From positions 4,030,001 to 4,094,000 of the forward strand of contig PYIU01000002.1 in the NCBI GenBank assembly GCA_003415625.1: a stretch of DNA of 64,000 bases, given 5' to 3'. Numbering within the stretch: the first letter of the stretch is position 1; each line of letters opens with the position of its first letter. Origin of the DNA: Aquanectria penicillioides (lineage: Eukaryota; Ascomycota; Sordariomycetes; Hypocreales; Nectriaceae). The position numbers and the translations under genes are program-made. Shown in pieces: positions 47,307-58,397 of this stretch. Below the pieces are notes generated by a model. It saw only the letters and a list, made by a program, of their open reading frames with translations. It had not been told where the DNA came from and did no database searches.

Positions 47307-48260
47307 GCGTACCGAGGCGCAGACCGAAAAGTACCATTGACTGAGGTGAGAAGAAGCATCATGTTTCGCTTTTTTTGATGGCTTGTAAAGAGCTACCTAG
47401 AATATCCTAGAGATTCCCCCCCCAGTCATAACCAAACCAACTATCATAAAATCATCAAAAACAAATAAGTGCCTTGCAACCGACCAGGCCGCCTGGGGCT
47501 GATACTGTGTTGCTCAAGAATGTAATCATAGGAAATAAAAAATAAAATAAAGAAAAACATGGTTCATTGGACGATTCGTGCCGTCATCATCATTGCCCAT
47601 TCCATTCATCGTCGCTGGACGACTGACTGCATCAATTTCCTCCTCGAACCATCCCATCCGCCGTCCGTTCATCCCTTCCGATGCCAAGAATCCCTTTGCC
47701 CATACCACCTAAAAATCCCATCCTTTCCAATGCACCCGTGAATTTGTCCCGTCATCGTCCGCGCTGATTGGACTTGGGAACCCTGTAGAATCTGTCTGCT
47801 GGCTGCTGGTGCTGCTGCTGCCGCTGCCGCCGTTCGCTACCTGCACCGCCCATCCCCAAATTCGCCGTGACCCAGAAAGCAAAAAATAAGGGAGAAACCG
47901 AGAGAGAAAAAGAGGTATTCAACACAGGAAATTTCAAAAAAAGTGAAATCACACAAATACAAAAACAATGCTCGCTCGCTTGCTAGATCCGTAAGGAAAT
48001 CAAAAGAGACTCCAAAGTAGAAATCCAGAAAGGAAAACGACAAAGAGAAGAAACCGTCCGGTTGGGTGCGTGAGCAACATGTCTGGAGTGCGCGAGAGCG
48101 ACGTCGAGTGTATGGCGGCTCGTCCCCCAGGAGAGAGGTAGGAAATATCAAGGCCAACTCAAGGAAATTGAGGAAATAAAGGAAAAAGAAATCAAAGACA
48201 ACCATTAAAACAAAAAGCCGTGAGACTCATCATCGTGACATTTTTCTTCGCGTTTTCCCA

Positions 48261-50120
48261 TCAAGCTCTCGCTTCGTTGCATTGCTGCTCATTCTGTGCA
48301 TTATTGCACTCGGCCACCATTTTCGCAAAGTTTCGGACAACCTCGTTGGGGATCTGGTCCCACAGGAGGGATCGTGTGTACACCTCAGCGGCGCCGTTCT
48401 GCTTGTTTGTGGTTCGCATCGCGGCCAGGGCATCCGCCAAGTTGCGACGGCCCTGGCTGGCGGCGGATCTCTCAGGGGCATTCTGAAGGAATTCCTGAGA
48501 GTTGACACCATTATACTGAGCCGCCGAGAGGGAGAAGATCTGTTCATTGGTCTGCTCCTGGGTCGGCTGGGTCAGGACGTCGCCGAGCTCGGATAGCATC
48601 GAAGGGGCAACGCCTTCCATAGCCATGTCGTTGACGGCCATCGAGTTCGAGTTCCAGTTGCCAGCGCCGGAGGGCTGGGGGGCAGCAGCTTGCAGGCTAG
48701 CAGACTGAGAGTTGATGCCAGCCTCCTTGAGGACGTTGTCGAGCAGAGTAGCAGAGGCAGCCCGGACATCCTCGGAGACGCGGGGGATGGCAGGGGTGGA
48801 TCGGCTGGAGAGCACAAAGGCGCCGACAAGGAAGAGCATGAAGAGGAGGCCACCTTGGGCGGCGGGCTTCTCGCTGTTGTCGCTGAAGGAGTTGTTCTCG
48901 GCCTTCTTGACGGGGACCATGGCCATCTCCTGCTTGACCTCGGGTTCGACGGGGTACTCGTTGAGGAAGTTGGAAGTGTCCCAGGCTCCACCCATGCCCA
49001 TGCCGTCCATGTCGTCGTAGGCACCGGGGAAGGCGTTGGATCCGGAGTTGGCCGAGGGCACAGCGTTGCTTTCGAGGCGCTGGACGTGGTCGGTGAGGAC
49101 GCTGACCTTCTTCCTGAGCTCACCAGTCTCAATGGTGTGGGATCGAATCATCTCCTCCTTCTCGAGGTTGAGGTTCTCAATGTAGTTGGTGTAAGACTGC
49201 TTCTCAATGAGGAGCTGCTCAAGCTTGGTTCGGAGATCAGACATCTCCTCCTCCATCTCGCCGATCATGGCAGTGAACTGCTTCTTCTCATCCTCCAGGC
49301 GCTCGGTGTGTTGCTTCTTGCGCTGTCGAGAGTCAAGGGCTGCTTGTCGGTTGCGAAGCAGTCGCTTCTGCTGCTTGAGTTCCTTGATCTCCTGCTCATC
49401 CGTGGACTGAGAAATGAGCTGGTCAATGTTGCTCAGGTTGCGCTCAGCGGGGATGTCGAAGCGGGCGTTCTTCTTGCGGATGCCGTCACCTCGGCGCATG
49501 TCGTTGTGAGAGCGGATGGCGGGGCTGCTAGGTCGCATCTTCTTGTTGTTGAGGGCTTGCTGCTGGCCAGGGGCCATCCAATCCTTCTGCGGGGAGGTTG
49601 GCATAGACTGGTTGCTGCCAGGGAGAGAAGAAAACATGTTGCCAGGGTTAGAGAAGGGAGTCTGGTTCTGCATGGGCCTCTGGAAGATGGAAGCGTTGGG
49701 GTCGTACTCGGCAGGGACACTGTCAAAGGGTTGAAGAGGAGTGCAGGTGCCGGAGCCGGCGAGAGACCAGTTGCTAGCAGGGGCAGCGAAGGCACTGGGC
49801 TGAGTCTGGTCGAGGCGCATAAAGGGGTTGTTGCTGTGCTGATCCATGAAGGGATTGTTGGAAGGAACGGACTGCATATCGACGGATTGCCAATCTTCGG
49901 TCTTGGGAGAGAAGAGTGGGGGGCCAACGGCGAAAGACTCTCGGCGGCTGTCGGCCATGGGAGGAGAGAGCTCGAGACCAGAGTCGATACCGCTGTGGTC
50001 GAGGATGCTGTCGTCTAGCACACTGCTGTCTTCTTCTTCAAAGAGTTTCTGTGCATGCGTTGTATCCACGGTCAGAGGAGCGCTGCGGTAGAATTGTTGC
50101 ATGGGGAATGTTGAAGCCAT
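48261..50120 (-). CDS. bZIP transcription factor with a hydrophobic, possibly membrane-spanning segment
   Basis: Single exon, 619 residues, ATG at 50120 (MASTFPMQQFYRSAPLTVDT). The first 240 residues are disordered, Ser/Pro/Gln-rich, with a repeated NNPFM motif. The bZIP covers about residues 255-330: basic region LLRNRQAALDSRQRKKQHTE with the N-x7-R signature, then a long heptad coiled coil (LEDEKKQFTAMIGEMEEEMS, LRTKLEQLLIEKQSYTNYIE). At about residues 423-440 lies LLFMLFLVGAFVLSS, hydrophobic and long enough for one membrane helix. The rest is Ala/Gln-rich and ends QIPNEVVRNFAKMVAECNNA. Membrane-tethered bZIPs (ATF6/CREB3 class) have this order, but the segment is short, so a buried helix is possible. 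Fungal factors such as MeaB or MBZ1 are candidates I cannot distinguish. Target genes are unknown. Confidence 0.9.
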   Translation of the reverse strand: MASTFPMQQFYRSAPLTVDTTHAQKLFEEEDSSVLDDSILDHSGIDSGLELSPPMADSRRESFAVGPPLFSPKTEDWQSVDMQSVPSNNPFMDQHSNNPFMRLDQTQPSAFAAPASNWSLAGSGTCTPLQPFDSVPAEYDPNASIFQRPMQNQTPFSNPGNMFSSLPGSNQSMPTSPQKDWMAPGQQQALNNKKMRPSSPAIRSHNDMRRGDGIRKKNARFDIPAERNLSNIDQLISQSTDEQEIKELKQQKRLLRNRQAALDSRQRKKQHTERLEDEKKQFTAMIGEMEEEMSDLRTKLEQLLIEKQSYTNYIENLNLEKEEMIRSHTIETGELRKKVSVLTDHVQRLESNAVPSANSGSNAFPGAYDDMDGMGMGGAWDTSNFLNEYPVEPEVKQEMAMVPVKKAENNSFSDNSEKPAAQGGLLFMLFLVGAFVLSSRSTPAIPRVSEDVRAASATLLDNVLKEAGINSQSASLQAAAPQPSGAGNWNSNSMAVNDMAMEGVAPSMLSELGDVLTQPTQEQTNEQIFSLSAAQYNGVNSQEFLQNAPERSAASQGRRNLADALAAMRTTNKQNGAAEVYTRSLLWDQIPNEVVRNFAKMVAECNNAQNEQQCNEARA

Positions 50121-51775
50121 TGCTGGCAACTATGTGCGTTGTGTGTTGTGTGTGTGTGTGCGTGTAGTTGAGGAGGAGAGGGGGAGGAGTGGGGGGGGAA
50201 GAAAGAAATAAGGTCGAAGCGGCAGAGAAGAGAATCCAAAAACGGGAAAGGGGGAATCAGAAAAAGGGAAGATGAAGATCCCAAGATGGAAAGTGTGAAT
50301 GTGAAGGTGAATGTGAAGGTGAAGGAGGAGCGCAAGAGAGAAGAGGTTGGGGGCGCGCGAAATAATATGATCTTTTGAGAGGGAGTCAGTTATGTTGGTG
50401 TGGGCGGTGAAAGAGCGCGAGCGGGTATTGTATGTATTTTTGGCAGCGGCACCAGGGCGTGAGCGCTGAGCGTGGGCTTGGTCTTGGGCTCGGGGGCTTG
50501 GGGAGTGGAAGGTGGAGGTGGGCGTGGGCTTGGGCGTGGGCTCTTTTTTTTTCCCTTTGGCGTGGGCGGACGGGGCAAGCGGGGTGGGGTCAGACGAGGA
50601 AGTGGCAGGCAAGAGCAAGGGCAAAGAATGGCAGGCGGCAGGCGGGCGGTGCGGAGACGGATCGGAGTGCGGGTGGGTGCTGCGCGCATGGATGGGATGA
50701 TGTTTTTTTCTCGTCCCTTGTTGCAAACTGCCAACGTCTACGAAAGACGACCGCGGTGCGTGACAAATTCCCGGGATGAAGCCTTGTCGACGTCGAGGGG
50801 GTGCGCGCGTGGTGGGGAGAGGGAGACGACCCAACGTCCACCGCAAAACAAATGATAAAATAGAATAAAAATTGACAACGATTGTTGATTGCGGTGGTGA
50901 TGGTGGATGATGACGGAAAGAGTGAAGAAATCAGGCAAGATGGGTGAGAAGAGGGGTTGATGCGTTGATAAGAGCGCGCGCGGCGTGAGCGTTTGGAGGG
51001 TTGCGGATGGCATGGGATGGGCCGCAGCGCGGGAGGCCGGAAAGTTTTGAAGCGCGGGAAGTGACGGGAAGGCGAGTGGGAAAAACGGCAACGCGAGCAA
51101 AACACAATACAGGAGGCAAAGAAATCAACAGAGACTCACCACTGGGTCCGACTTGACCGACTATGACAGAGAGGGTCCGGCAGTGTGGGCTAGGTTGGGT
51201 GTTGCCGATGCTAGAGCTGGGACTTTGGCGTGATACGCACTGGGGTAAAGTACGATTTTCGGGTCGTGGTCGTGGTGGTGTTGCGGTTACTATGTACTCT
51301 TGCTCGTGCTGCACTCCAGATCTCAGGCGCCTAGGCCAAACAAGCGGGTGCGTTGCGGTGCGGTAAGCAAAAGCAGGGAAAATCGTCAACAACAGACTGC
51401 TGCTTTGGGAAGTGCGATGGACACGAGGTAGTCCGAGGGGAGGACCAGCTTTGGTTATGTACTCGCCAGGCTCTCATCCAGCACTTGGATGCCCCGAGGT
51501 ACTTGATGCCGGTCTTGAGCACGACGACGGTACCCGGACTTCCTAGAATACGGTCCTTGGACTCGACTCACAGGGGACCTCTCTTGGGAGGATGGCTGAC
51601 CCACAGGGGGGGAGGGGGGTCAAGCCATGGACCCGCGATGGACGGGGGGCTTCGAGTCGGTCTCGGGTGTGGCCTAAGCCAGGTTTGGGGTGTGAGCGCA
51701 GTAGAACTCTAACAGACCAAATGTGTGTGTGAGTGTGAGTGAAGAAAGGTGGTTGCGCCTGTGAGCGACTGAGGA

Positions 51776-51814
51776 TGAGTGAGTGAGTGAGTGAGTGAGT
51801 GAGTGAGTGAGTGA
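51776..51814. repeat. (GAGT)n tetranucleotide repeat
   Basis: About nine GAGT/GTGA units in gene-free DNA; on the minus strand they yield an apparent Leu-Thr-His-Ser repeat frame that is not a gene. Confidence 0.92.
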
Positions 51815-52302
51815 ACCAGCAGCCAGTGAATGCTCGAGAGGGTGTGGAGGCGTCGCTCACAAGCCCATCATGGGGATGGATGGGCTTGGTCAGGCCCTGG
51901 AAGGCCTCAGAATGGCCCAAGTTGGAAAACAAGGGGGAGAAAAGAGGAAATGGTGGTGTATACGAATCATCATCATTCATCGCGGACGTCGCGGCGCCAT
52001 CATCATGATCTTCAACACCAGTACTAGCGGTGGCCACGGGTCGCGGCAGCAGATGGAACCGCAACACCCATCACCACTTCTACGGTAACAATACATAATC
52101 CCGACCGCAAAAAAGCATGCTGGATTGAGCGCCAGTACATGCCTTCCCTGGATATGCGTGAGCATGTGTGGTCGCAGCAACCAGCATAATTGACCTCCAC
52201 CTCCACTCCCGATGAGCCAGATTACAAGATACTGACCACCCTCCCAACCCCCAATACAAGGACTAGTATTGTTGATGCCAAGCATGGGCTCCTGCTTCTG
52301 CT

Positions 52303-52339
52303 TCTGCTCATGCTCATGCTCATGCTCATGCTCATGCTC
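52303..52339. repeat. (TGCTCA)n hexanucleotide repeat
   Basis: About six copies of the hexamer, preceded by CTGCTT units. It produces Leu/Met-rich or Ser/Met-rich open frames in the flanking ORFs. Confidence 0.9.
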
Positions 52340-55300
52340 CTCTCCTCTCCTCCCCTTCGTCCTCTTCCACCACCACCGGTTTTGGCGGCCTTCGGCCTGG
52401 CAAGGGCGTCCCTCATGTGGCACCCGAGGCATTGCATCTCGTCGGCTGCCATTCGTCCCAGCCCGGCAGTCATGGAGCTCGTGTGAACGATTGTCAGTCT
52501 TTTTGGAGCCTGTGCGAGCCCTGGTGAGCCCGTGTAAGCCTAAAGGTGGTTCGGCGTCACTTGACCGCTGCTCTCGCCGCCTCGATCTCCGTTGACTGTG
52601 ATCTGATCTATCTTGAAGCGGTGTTTGAAATAATGAGGCCATCATCAAAGACGGCCTGTGATCTTGTTCTACCTGCTGCCAGAACCTGCCCACCAAGACC
52701 ACCACCCCACGCTCGACCAAGTTCCCTCAGCCAGTGACTGCCTTTTAGTGGTGTCATGGCTGAAGGGCCGGGGGGTCACGGAGCGACGGGGGGGAGGGGG
52801 GTTCATCGCCGGAACCGACACGCGGGCGGCGAAACGGGAAGAGGGGAAGATGGAAGACAGAAAAAGCAATGAAGAAAAGCAAAATTTGCCCTGCCATCGT
52901 GGCAGCCCTGTCTGGCTTTCGCAGGTTGCCGTACCCCATACGGAGCTGAAGCACATAGGCACCTCCTGTATCGGTGCATGCCGTCGCAAGCCAACGCCTG
53001 GCCGACAATTTGAGCAAGAGCCAAGCGACTCAGGCATCGACTTAGCGAGCGACTCAGGGTGTGACTCGGCGACTCATCACCGTGGCTCAGAGACATCCGT
53101 CTCGGTGGTTTTGGTTCGGATGCTGCTGGACCGGCCCGGCCGTCAACCCAAAACCAAAGTGCGGGAACGACGTTGGGCACCAAAACGGACGCTACCTTGC
53201 CTGACGCCGGGTGCTAAAACCGTCCGCTGGGCCACCCCGATGGCCCACGGCCATTGACTGCAGCAGCCCAGAGCCACTAGCTCGGCTGGCGAGCTTCCTA
53301 TTGCTCAGCAAGCTCATCGCCGTGGGTCGTGGGGTAGAAGGTCGAAGCGGTACCTCAGCCCAGGTACCTCCCGCACACTTCGCCGAACTGCCATCGCAAG
53401 GAGCACTCGCAGCCAGTCAAGCACCACCGACGATGTGCACACGACGGAGGCATCGACGGCGATGCGCCTTTTGCTGCCATCCCGCAGGCTACTCCAGATT
53501 CGCCAATGCGATGCAAAGCCTCTTCATGCCATGGCTTTCCCTGCACGCGACATGCCGCCCTTCGCTTGTCTTCGGGATCTGAACCTCACGCTTTCTCGTC
53601 CTGTCCTTTGCCCGTACATGTCGCCTTCGTCGTCGTCACCACCAGGGCATACAGCCCCAGTCCCAGACCGATCAAGTACAATTCCGATGTACCCAGCAGA
53701 TCTGGGGCATGCCTTTCGGATCTACTGGGCTCCAGCTCAAATGGAACTTGACGGGTACGTACCGTCCACCTCCCGATTCAGCCCAATAGTGCGCACTCAA
53801 TTGCACGCGAATACAACCTGGTCAAGTACCTACCGACCTACCCAATGAGTCTGTCTACTCCTACGGATAGGCAGGTCCTTTTTTTTTTTTTTTTTTTTTT
53901 TTTCCTGTTTGCCTTCCATGTTCTGATCTCGCCTATTCTGACGTCTCTTGCGCGACTCTCCGAACTCCAAATCAGAAGTACCTAGGTACGTATCCGTAGA
54001 TTTTGCTGTCTCTGCTGCCGTCTCAGCAAGCCTCAGGCAACGCCGGGCTGACACCAACTCTGAATCAACGTCCTGCCAGGAATCTCACCAGCATGGTACC
54101 TTACCGCATGCCTCAGGTATCCTTTGGCCCATGCTTGCAGATTTGCTGACCACATCCAAACAAAATGCCTCCTACAAACCATAGCTCCTATCACCAGCAT
54201 CGCATCTCGATATTCTGCCCCAATGGTCTGACACTCGAGCTCTGTCGCCAATCTGATCGATGCTTCTCCCTCCATTGTCCCCCCCATGCCATCCACCGTC
54301 GTGGGTGGCTGGGAAAAAACCTACATGCGACTTCCGCACACTCCCGTACACGCCCTCTAAGGCCCAACCACTAGGCTCATCAGCCTGAATTTCACAGCTC
54401 CACTGTGCTTCATGGCCGCATAATGGCCGGCCATGGTGCCTCTCCCCTTGAGGTCTTTGTTTTGTCGGTGTGTTTCTCCTTGGCCCCGTCACGCGTGCGC
54501 GTCCTGTCTCTGTCAAGTCAGGCACCCGTCACCCATACTCCCTGCTGGTCCGCTTGCTCCTCGTGGACGGACCCTGGCGCCATGGTCACGGCCATGGCCC
54601 AAACACAAGCTCGGTGTACGCCTCGATCCATGCTGGACCTGCCATCCAATGCTTCTGTGGCTCTCGACTCCGTTCGGATTACGATCCGGCAGCACCAGAT
54701 TGGGTCAATGACGGCCGGCGCCGTCCAAAACGGCCCAAGCTGCAATCATGACCAATCACTCTGGTGAGGCGAGCAGCTTTGCTGCTCCAGAAGGCTGGCC
54801 CTCTGTCTGGCCCGGGCCCATCTAGACATCCCCATTTGATTCCTAAACTGCCCGTCCAAGAAACCAGGACGTCCCCTTCCCCTTCCTGGCGCAGGATCTT
54901 TTGCCAAATTGGGCTATGCAATTCAGCAGGACTGTGCGCCTCCTCCAAGACCTTCTGGAACCCAACTTGTGGCTCACGAGAGCAGCTCCGCCGCATCACA
55001 CCTTGGGGCCGACCGCATCGGCGAGAGTTTGGCTTGACCGACCCTCAATGGCCTTCTCGTCACCGCACTAGGGCCCATTACTCACCGTGTGCTCAGACAC
55101 AATTCGGCCCAAAGTTGTCGCCTAACTGCCTCACCTTGCTTCATTGGCGAGAAGCAATGTCCGCCTTTATGACTCTTATTAAGCCGCGATCTCGGACACA
55201 GGGGCCCCACGGCGGAAGCAAGGCGTCGTCGCTGTGCCAGCGGCTTTTGATTTCATAGCTTGCTTTCCTTTTGCCGTCCAGACCCAGGTTGGCTAAGGAT

Positions 55301-55599
55301 CCATGACGTCTCTTCAGCCTTCTCCTCCCTGTGAGCATCAAAACAGTTGGCTACGAAACATTCCGATCGAAAACTGCCATGACGCAGCCCCAAAGGCCCG
55401 AAACTCTTTCCTTAAGCAGTGAAAGAAGCCTAGATCATCGATACATTCAACCCTGATCCTGGAGCGATTTGTCCCCGCCCCAGCCCTTTCTGACGGGCTA
55501 ACGAGAAATACCATGCGGTTAAGCTGACCTCTAACTAAGGGATTCCATGCTTAACTTGATGTGGATGGGACCACCCTGAATCATCCACGACCAGGGGAG

Positions 55600-56030
55600 C
55601 GGCCCTAAGATCCAAGGTCTCTGGCGCAGTCCGGGAGGGAACGGCGTACCTCGGCGTGAGAGGATCCCAAATATTCTTTGCCAAGAGAAAAATTCCTAGC
55701 CGCAAAATGTGCGGTCTGGGTATCCCTGACCAGCATTGATTCAACACCCACAACACCCACGCCGTGATAGCAGAAGATTTTTTTCAGCATAATGCTCCAC
55801 CTCTCTGGAGATTGCGATTGGAAATCATAAGTCACGATATCAGCCAACAGCCTCCTTAACCTTGTCATGCGAGTTCACGAGGCTGCGGACCAAAAGGCTG
55901 GGAAATTCAGAAATCGGTCTATTTTTGATGATGTACACGATCTTGAAGCGAGAGAGGACCCCCACCATTTTCTCGTTTGCGGCATCTGAAACTTGGACAA
56001 GTGCACCGAAATCCTGATTCCTGCCAACTT
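55600..56030 (-). pseudogene. Interrupted coding-like segment, family unknown
   Basis: On the minus strand one frame from about 56010 reads ALVQVSDAANEKMVGVLSRF, then FKIVYIIKNRPISEFPSLL and NSHDKVKEAVG before a stop near 55845. The next frame continues with DIVTYDFQSQSPERWSIMLK and then FAARNFSLGKEYLGSSHAEV to about 55605. The residue composition is protein-like (hydrophobics spaced among Lys/Glu) and unlike the surrounding repeat DNA, but stops and a frame change break it. I do not recognise the family. A decayed gene, or a real gene whose introns and frame I cannot place, are both possible; chance open sequence is the third option. Confidence 0.25.
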
Positions 56031-58111
56031 TCCCTTTCTAAACCCGTCGCAGGGGCTGCAAGATGGCCGGGGCGGTGCACCCCTCACTAATTGGAATCCT
56101 ATTCCGGTTAACACGACTAGAATAGGGTGCTATTAGCCTGCCATCAACCCGGAGATGTCAAAAGTTTGACGTCTTACGGTTGTGGCGGGGATCTACGAGT
56201 GACGCAGTCAGTTTTTTTTTTTAGTTTTTTTTGTTTCTGTTTCAAACCAGAACCTTGTGTTGCATGTCTTCATCGATCTACACGTTTAGCAAGTGCGATA
56301 TCAGATTGGCCAAATAGAGCGTATTTTGCGAAGGTCAAGCCCAAAACTAGATGCACGATTCGAATATTTGACCAAGCCACGGCGTTGATGCAACGATCTT
56401 TTCCAATGCCTTCAAGATCTGAAACTTTGCCTTTTGGGCACGGAAACGTGCATTCGGCAAACATGCGCCCCCAAATGTTCGTAAAGCACCCACACAGTAC
56501 ATCACATCGTCCGCATGATCCTTCAGATCGAGTTCCACGTGCAGAAAGTGCCCCATCCAAGATTGTCGCACAGGAAAAAGAAACGAGCACTGGGCGCAAC
56601 ACGAAGGCCTCTTGCTTTTTACCTTGGGAGTCCCATTCTTGGAACGAGCATCGCCCAGAACCTTGCTTCGGTCTTCGTAACAAGGAGAAGAAAAGATTGA
56701 AAAAAAAAAAAAAAAAAACATGTTGGCTATAGTCGATATTCGAGGTCTAGGTCTAGCGGTGAAGCAGGTCGGGCACGTTGCGCTTTGCCACATCTGGGGA
56801 CCCGGGCTGTGGTTAACTGGAGAGCAGCTTCGTAGCCACTCGATCTCACAACGGAACATGGTTCTGAAACAAGTGGCTTTGGGGCTGATGGTTGGGTTTC
56901 CGAAGTCTGGAGTCAACTATACGGGGATATCCCGACACGAAAGCCGAGATGGACACGATCCCGAGGATCAGCCAGGCTTCAGTGAGGGGTGGAACTGCTA
57001 TTTGGAGCTACAGAGGATCTCGCTCCATGTTTCACGGTACGAGGGGCGGTTGTGGGGGAATAAACCGGAACACCCGGGCAGACGGCGGCTGGGGCCCTTT
57101 CGTCCCATTGCTGCTGCTTGGGGTTGAGGGGGAGGTTGGGTAGGGCCAAGAAACAAAGCCTCGTCCGTCGTCAGCGGTTGTCAGCTCTCCTGGTGCGGCT
57201 TGACACCACACTGCCATGACCGCCTCTCAATATGGCAACACTCGGACCGAGGTGTGGCCTGAGATCCATGTGTTTCAGCTGTCTGTGAATGGGCGAGGCT
57301 CGACTTCAATAACAGCGGTGCTATACCGCCACGACCGGCCCGGGATAACTCCGCCTTTGAATGGACAAGGACACACACATTTCAAAATAGTGGCATCGCA
57401 ACGCGCAACGTTCGTCATGGCCAAAAAGCCTCACAATACGCAGGCTGTGCATGATGGTCTAAATCCACGAATTGTCTCGTGGGTTGGTTCATGGGCTGCT
57501 CGTCCCAATGAGCCACCAAGTGTCGGTCAAGCACAGCAGCATCTCGTGCTAGTCGGCGATCGTAACCTGCCATGGATTTGTGCCCTGTGCCTTGGACCAT
57601 ACTGCGGTGCCCGGTTCCTGACGACTGCATAGCAGTGCATCCAAGTGCATCCATCACCACCACCACCACCGTGGCCTGGTCCAGCAGTTGGCATCGGTGT
57701 GCTCGTGGGTTCGGTGCCTGTCACCTCAGCCCAGGAAGAGATGCGATTCGTTGACTATCGCTTCCTGGTGACCCTGTCTTTGCATCGTCTCAAGATCTGG
57801 TCCTCTCTTCTCTTGCTTCTGTGCGAGAGTTTTCTGCTCCACCTGCCTGCTGTTTTCAGAATTCCCCCCCCCCGCGGTTTGGCAAAACATCCGACTGCTT
57901 CGTAGGCTTTCGTAGCAAGATTGCCACCCTGGACTATCTCGTAGACTATCGATTTCTGTCTATTCCCTATCCTCCCTTCCCTTTCTGCCTAGTGCCCGTC
58001 CTCCAGTAGTACAAGAGAATAAGGGCCGTTGTAGCAGCTACCTATGTTTTCGGTAGATACGCTCCCAGTGTTGCATGTGTGTCCTTGAACCGAACCTGCC
58101 GCTCGCTTGAG

Positions 58112-58129
58112 CCCCCCCCCCCCCCCCCC
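58112..58129. repeat. Poly-C tract (18 C)
   Basis: Homopolymer about 270 bp upstream of the DUF3237 gene start; a shorter C9 run occurs near 57866. Confidence 0.9.
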
Positions 58130-58397
58130 TCTTCACGAGGTTGGATCCCGTCCTTGTAACAAGATATAATGAGATCCCGACGGCCCGGGAAGAGGGGGGG
58201 TAAAAGTGGACGAAGGGAGTATGAAAAGGGAAGAAGATAGAGCTGTGTGCTGAAGAACCACGTTCTTCGAAGGAAAAGGGGGTTTCAAACAGGCCATGAT
58301 ATCCAACTTTAAGCTAAAGAACTTCTTCGTTTACTGCTTGTCACTGCTACTTATGCGGAGGAAATGAGACTGGGTGCCCTTTACGATACTCTCAATC

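Larger units (their letters stand above)
43928..48260. other. 4.3-kb gene-poor, microsatellite-rich region
   Basis: No convincing gene on either strand. It contains T32 at 44102-44133, C25 at 45450-45474, a TGG run at about 45687-45722, GTGTGAGC repeats near 45845-45875, TGTATG/TGTGTA repeats at about 46173-46260, CT-rich leader-like DNA at 46850-46985, a C run at about 47043-47055 and (ATC)9 at 47279-47306. Open frames here translate repeats or lack coding-like composition. It is the 3' side of both flanking genes (Sel1-repeat gene on +, bZIP on -). Confidence 0.6.
50121..58397. other. 8.3-kb gene-poor region upstream of the bZIP gene
   Basis: No intact gene recognised. The first 1-1.5 kb, upstream of the bZIP start on its strand, is CT-rich (minus strand) and looks like a long leader or promoter. 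Repeats: GAATGTGAAGGT units at about 50290-50330, (GAGT)n at 51776-51814, (TGCTCA)n at 52303-52339, T24 at about 53879-53902, A19 at about 56700-56719, C18 at 58112-58129. AGGTACCT-like elements cluster at 53352-54000. Two interrupted, coding-like stretches lie on the minus strand at about 55600-56030 and 56270-56560. Other open frames have no family resemblance. Confidence 0.55.

Noticed and set aside
48690..50018. 442-codon open frame antisense to the bZIP gene
   Set aside because: It exactly mirrors the coding sequence on the other strand and is Val/Gly/Leu-rich as expected of an antisense shadow; it has no family motif.
54485..54495. A further ACGCGT as a cell-cycle element
   Set aside because: It lies in gene-free DNA; other copies are in RMT2 and VTC4 coding sequence, so the hexamer alone is not informative.
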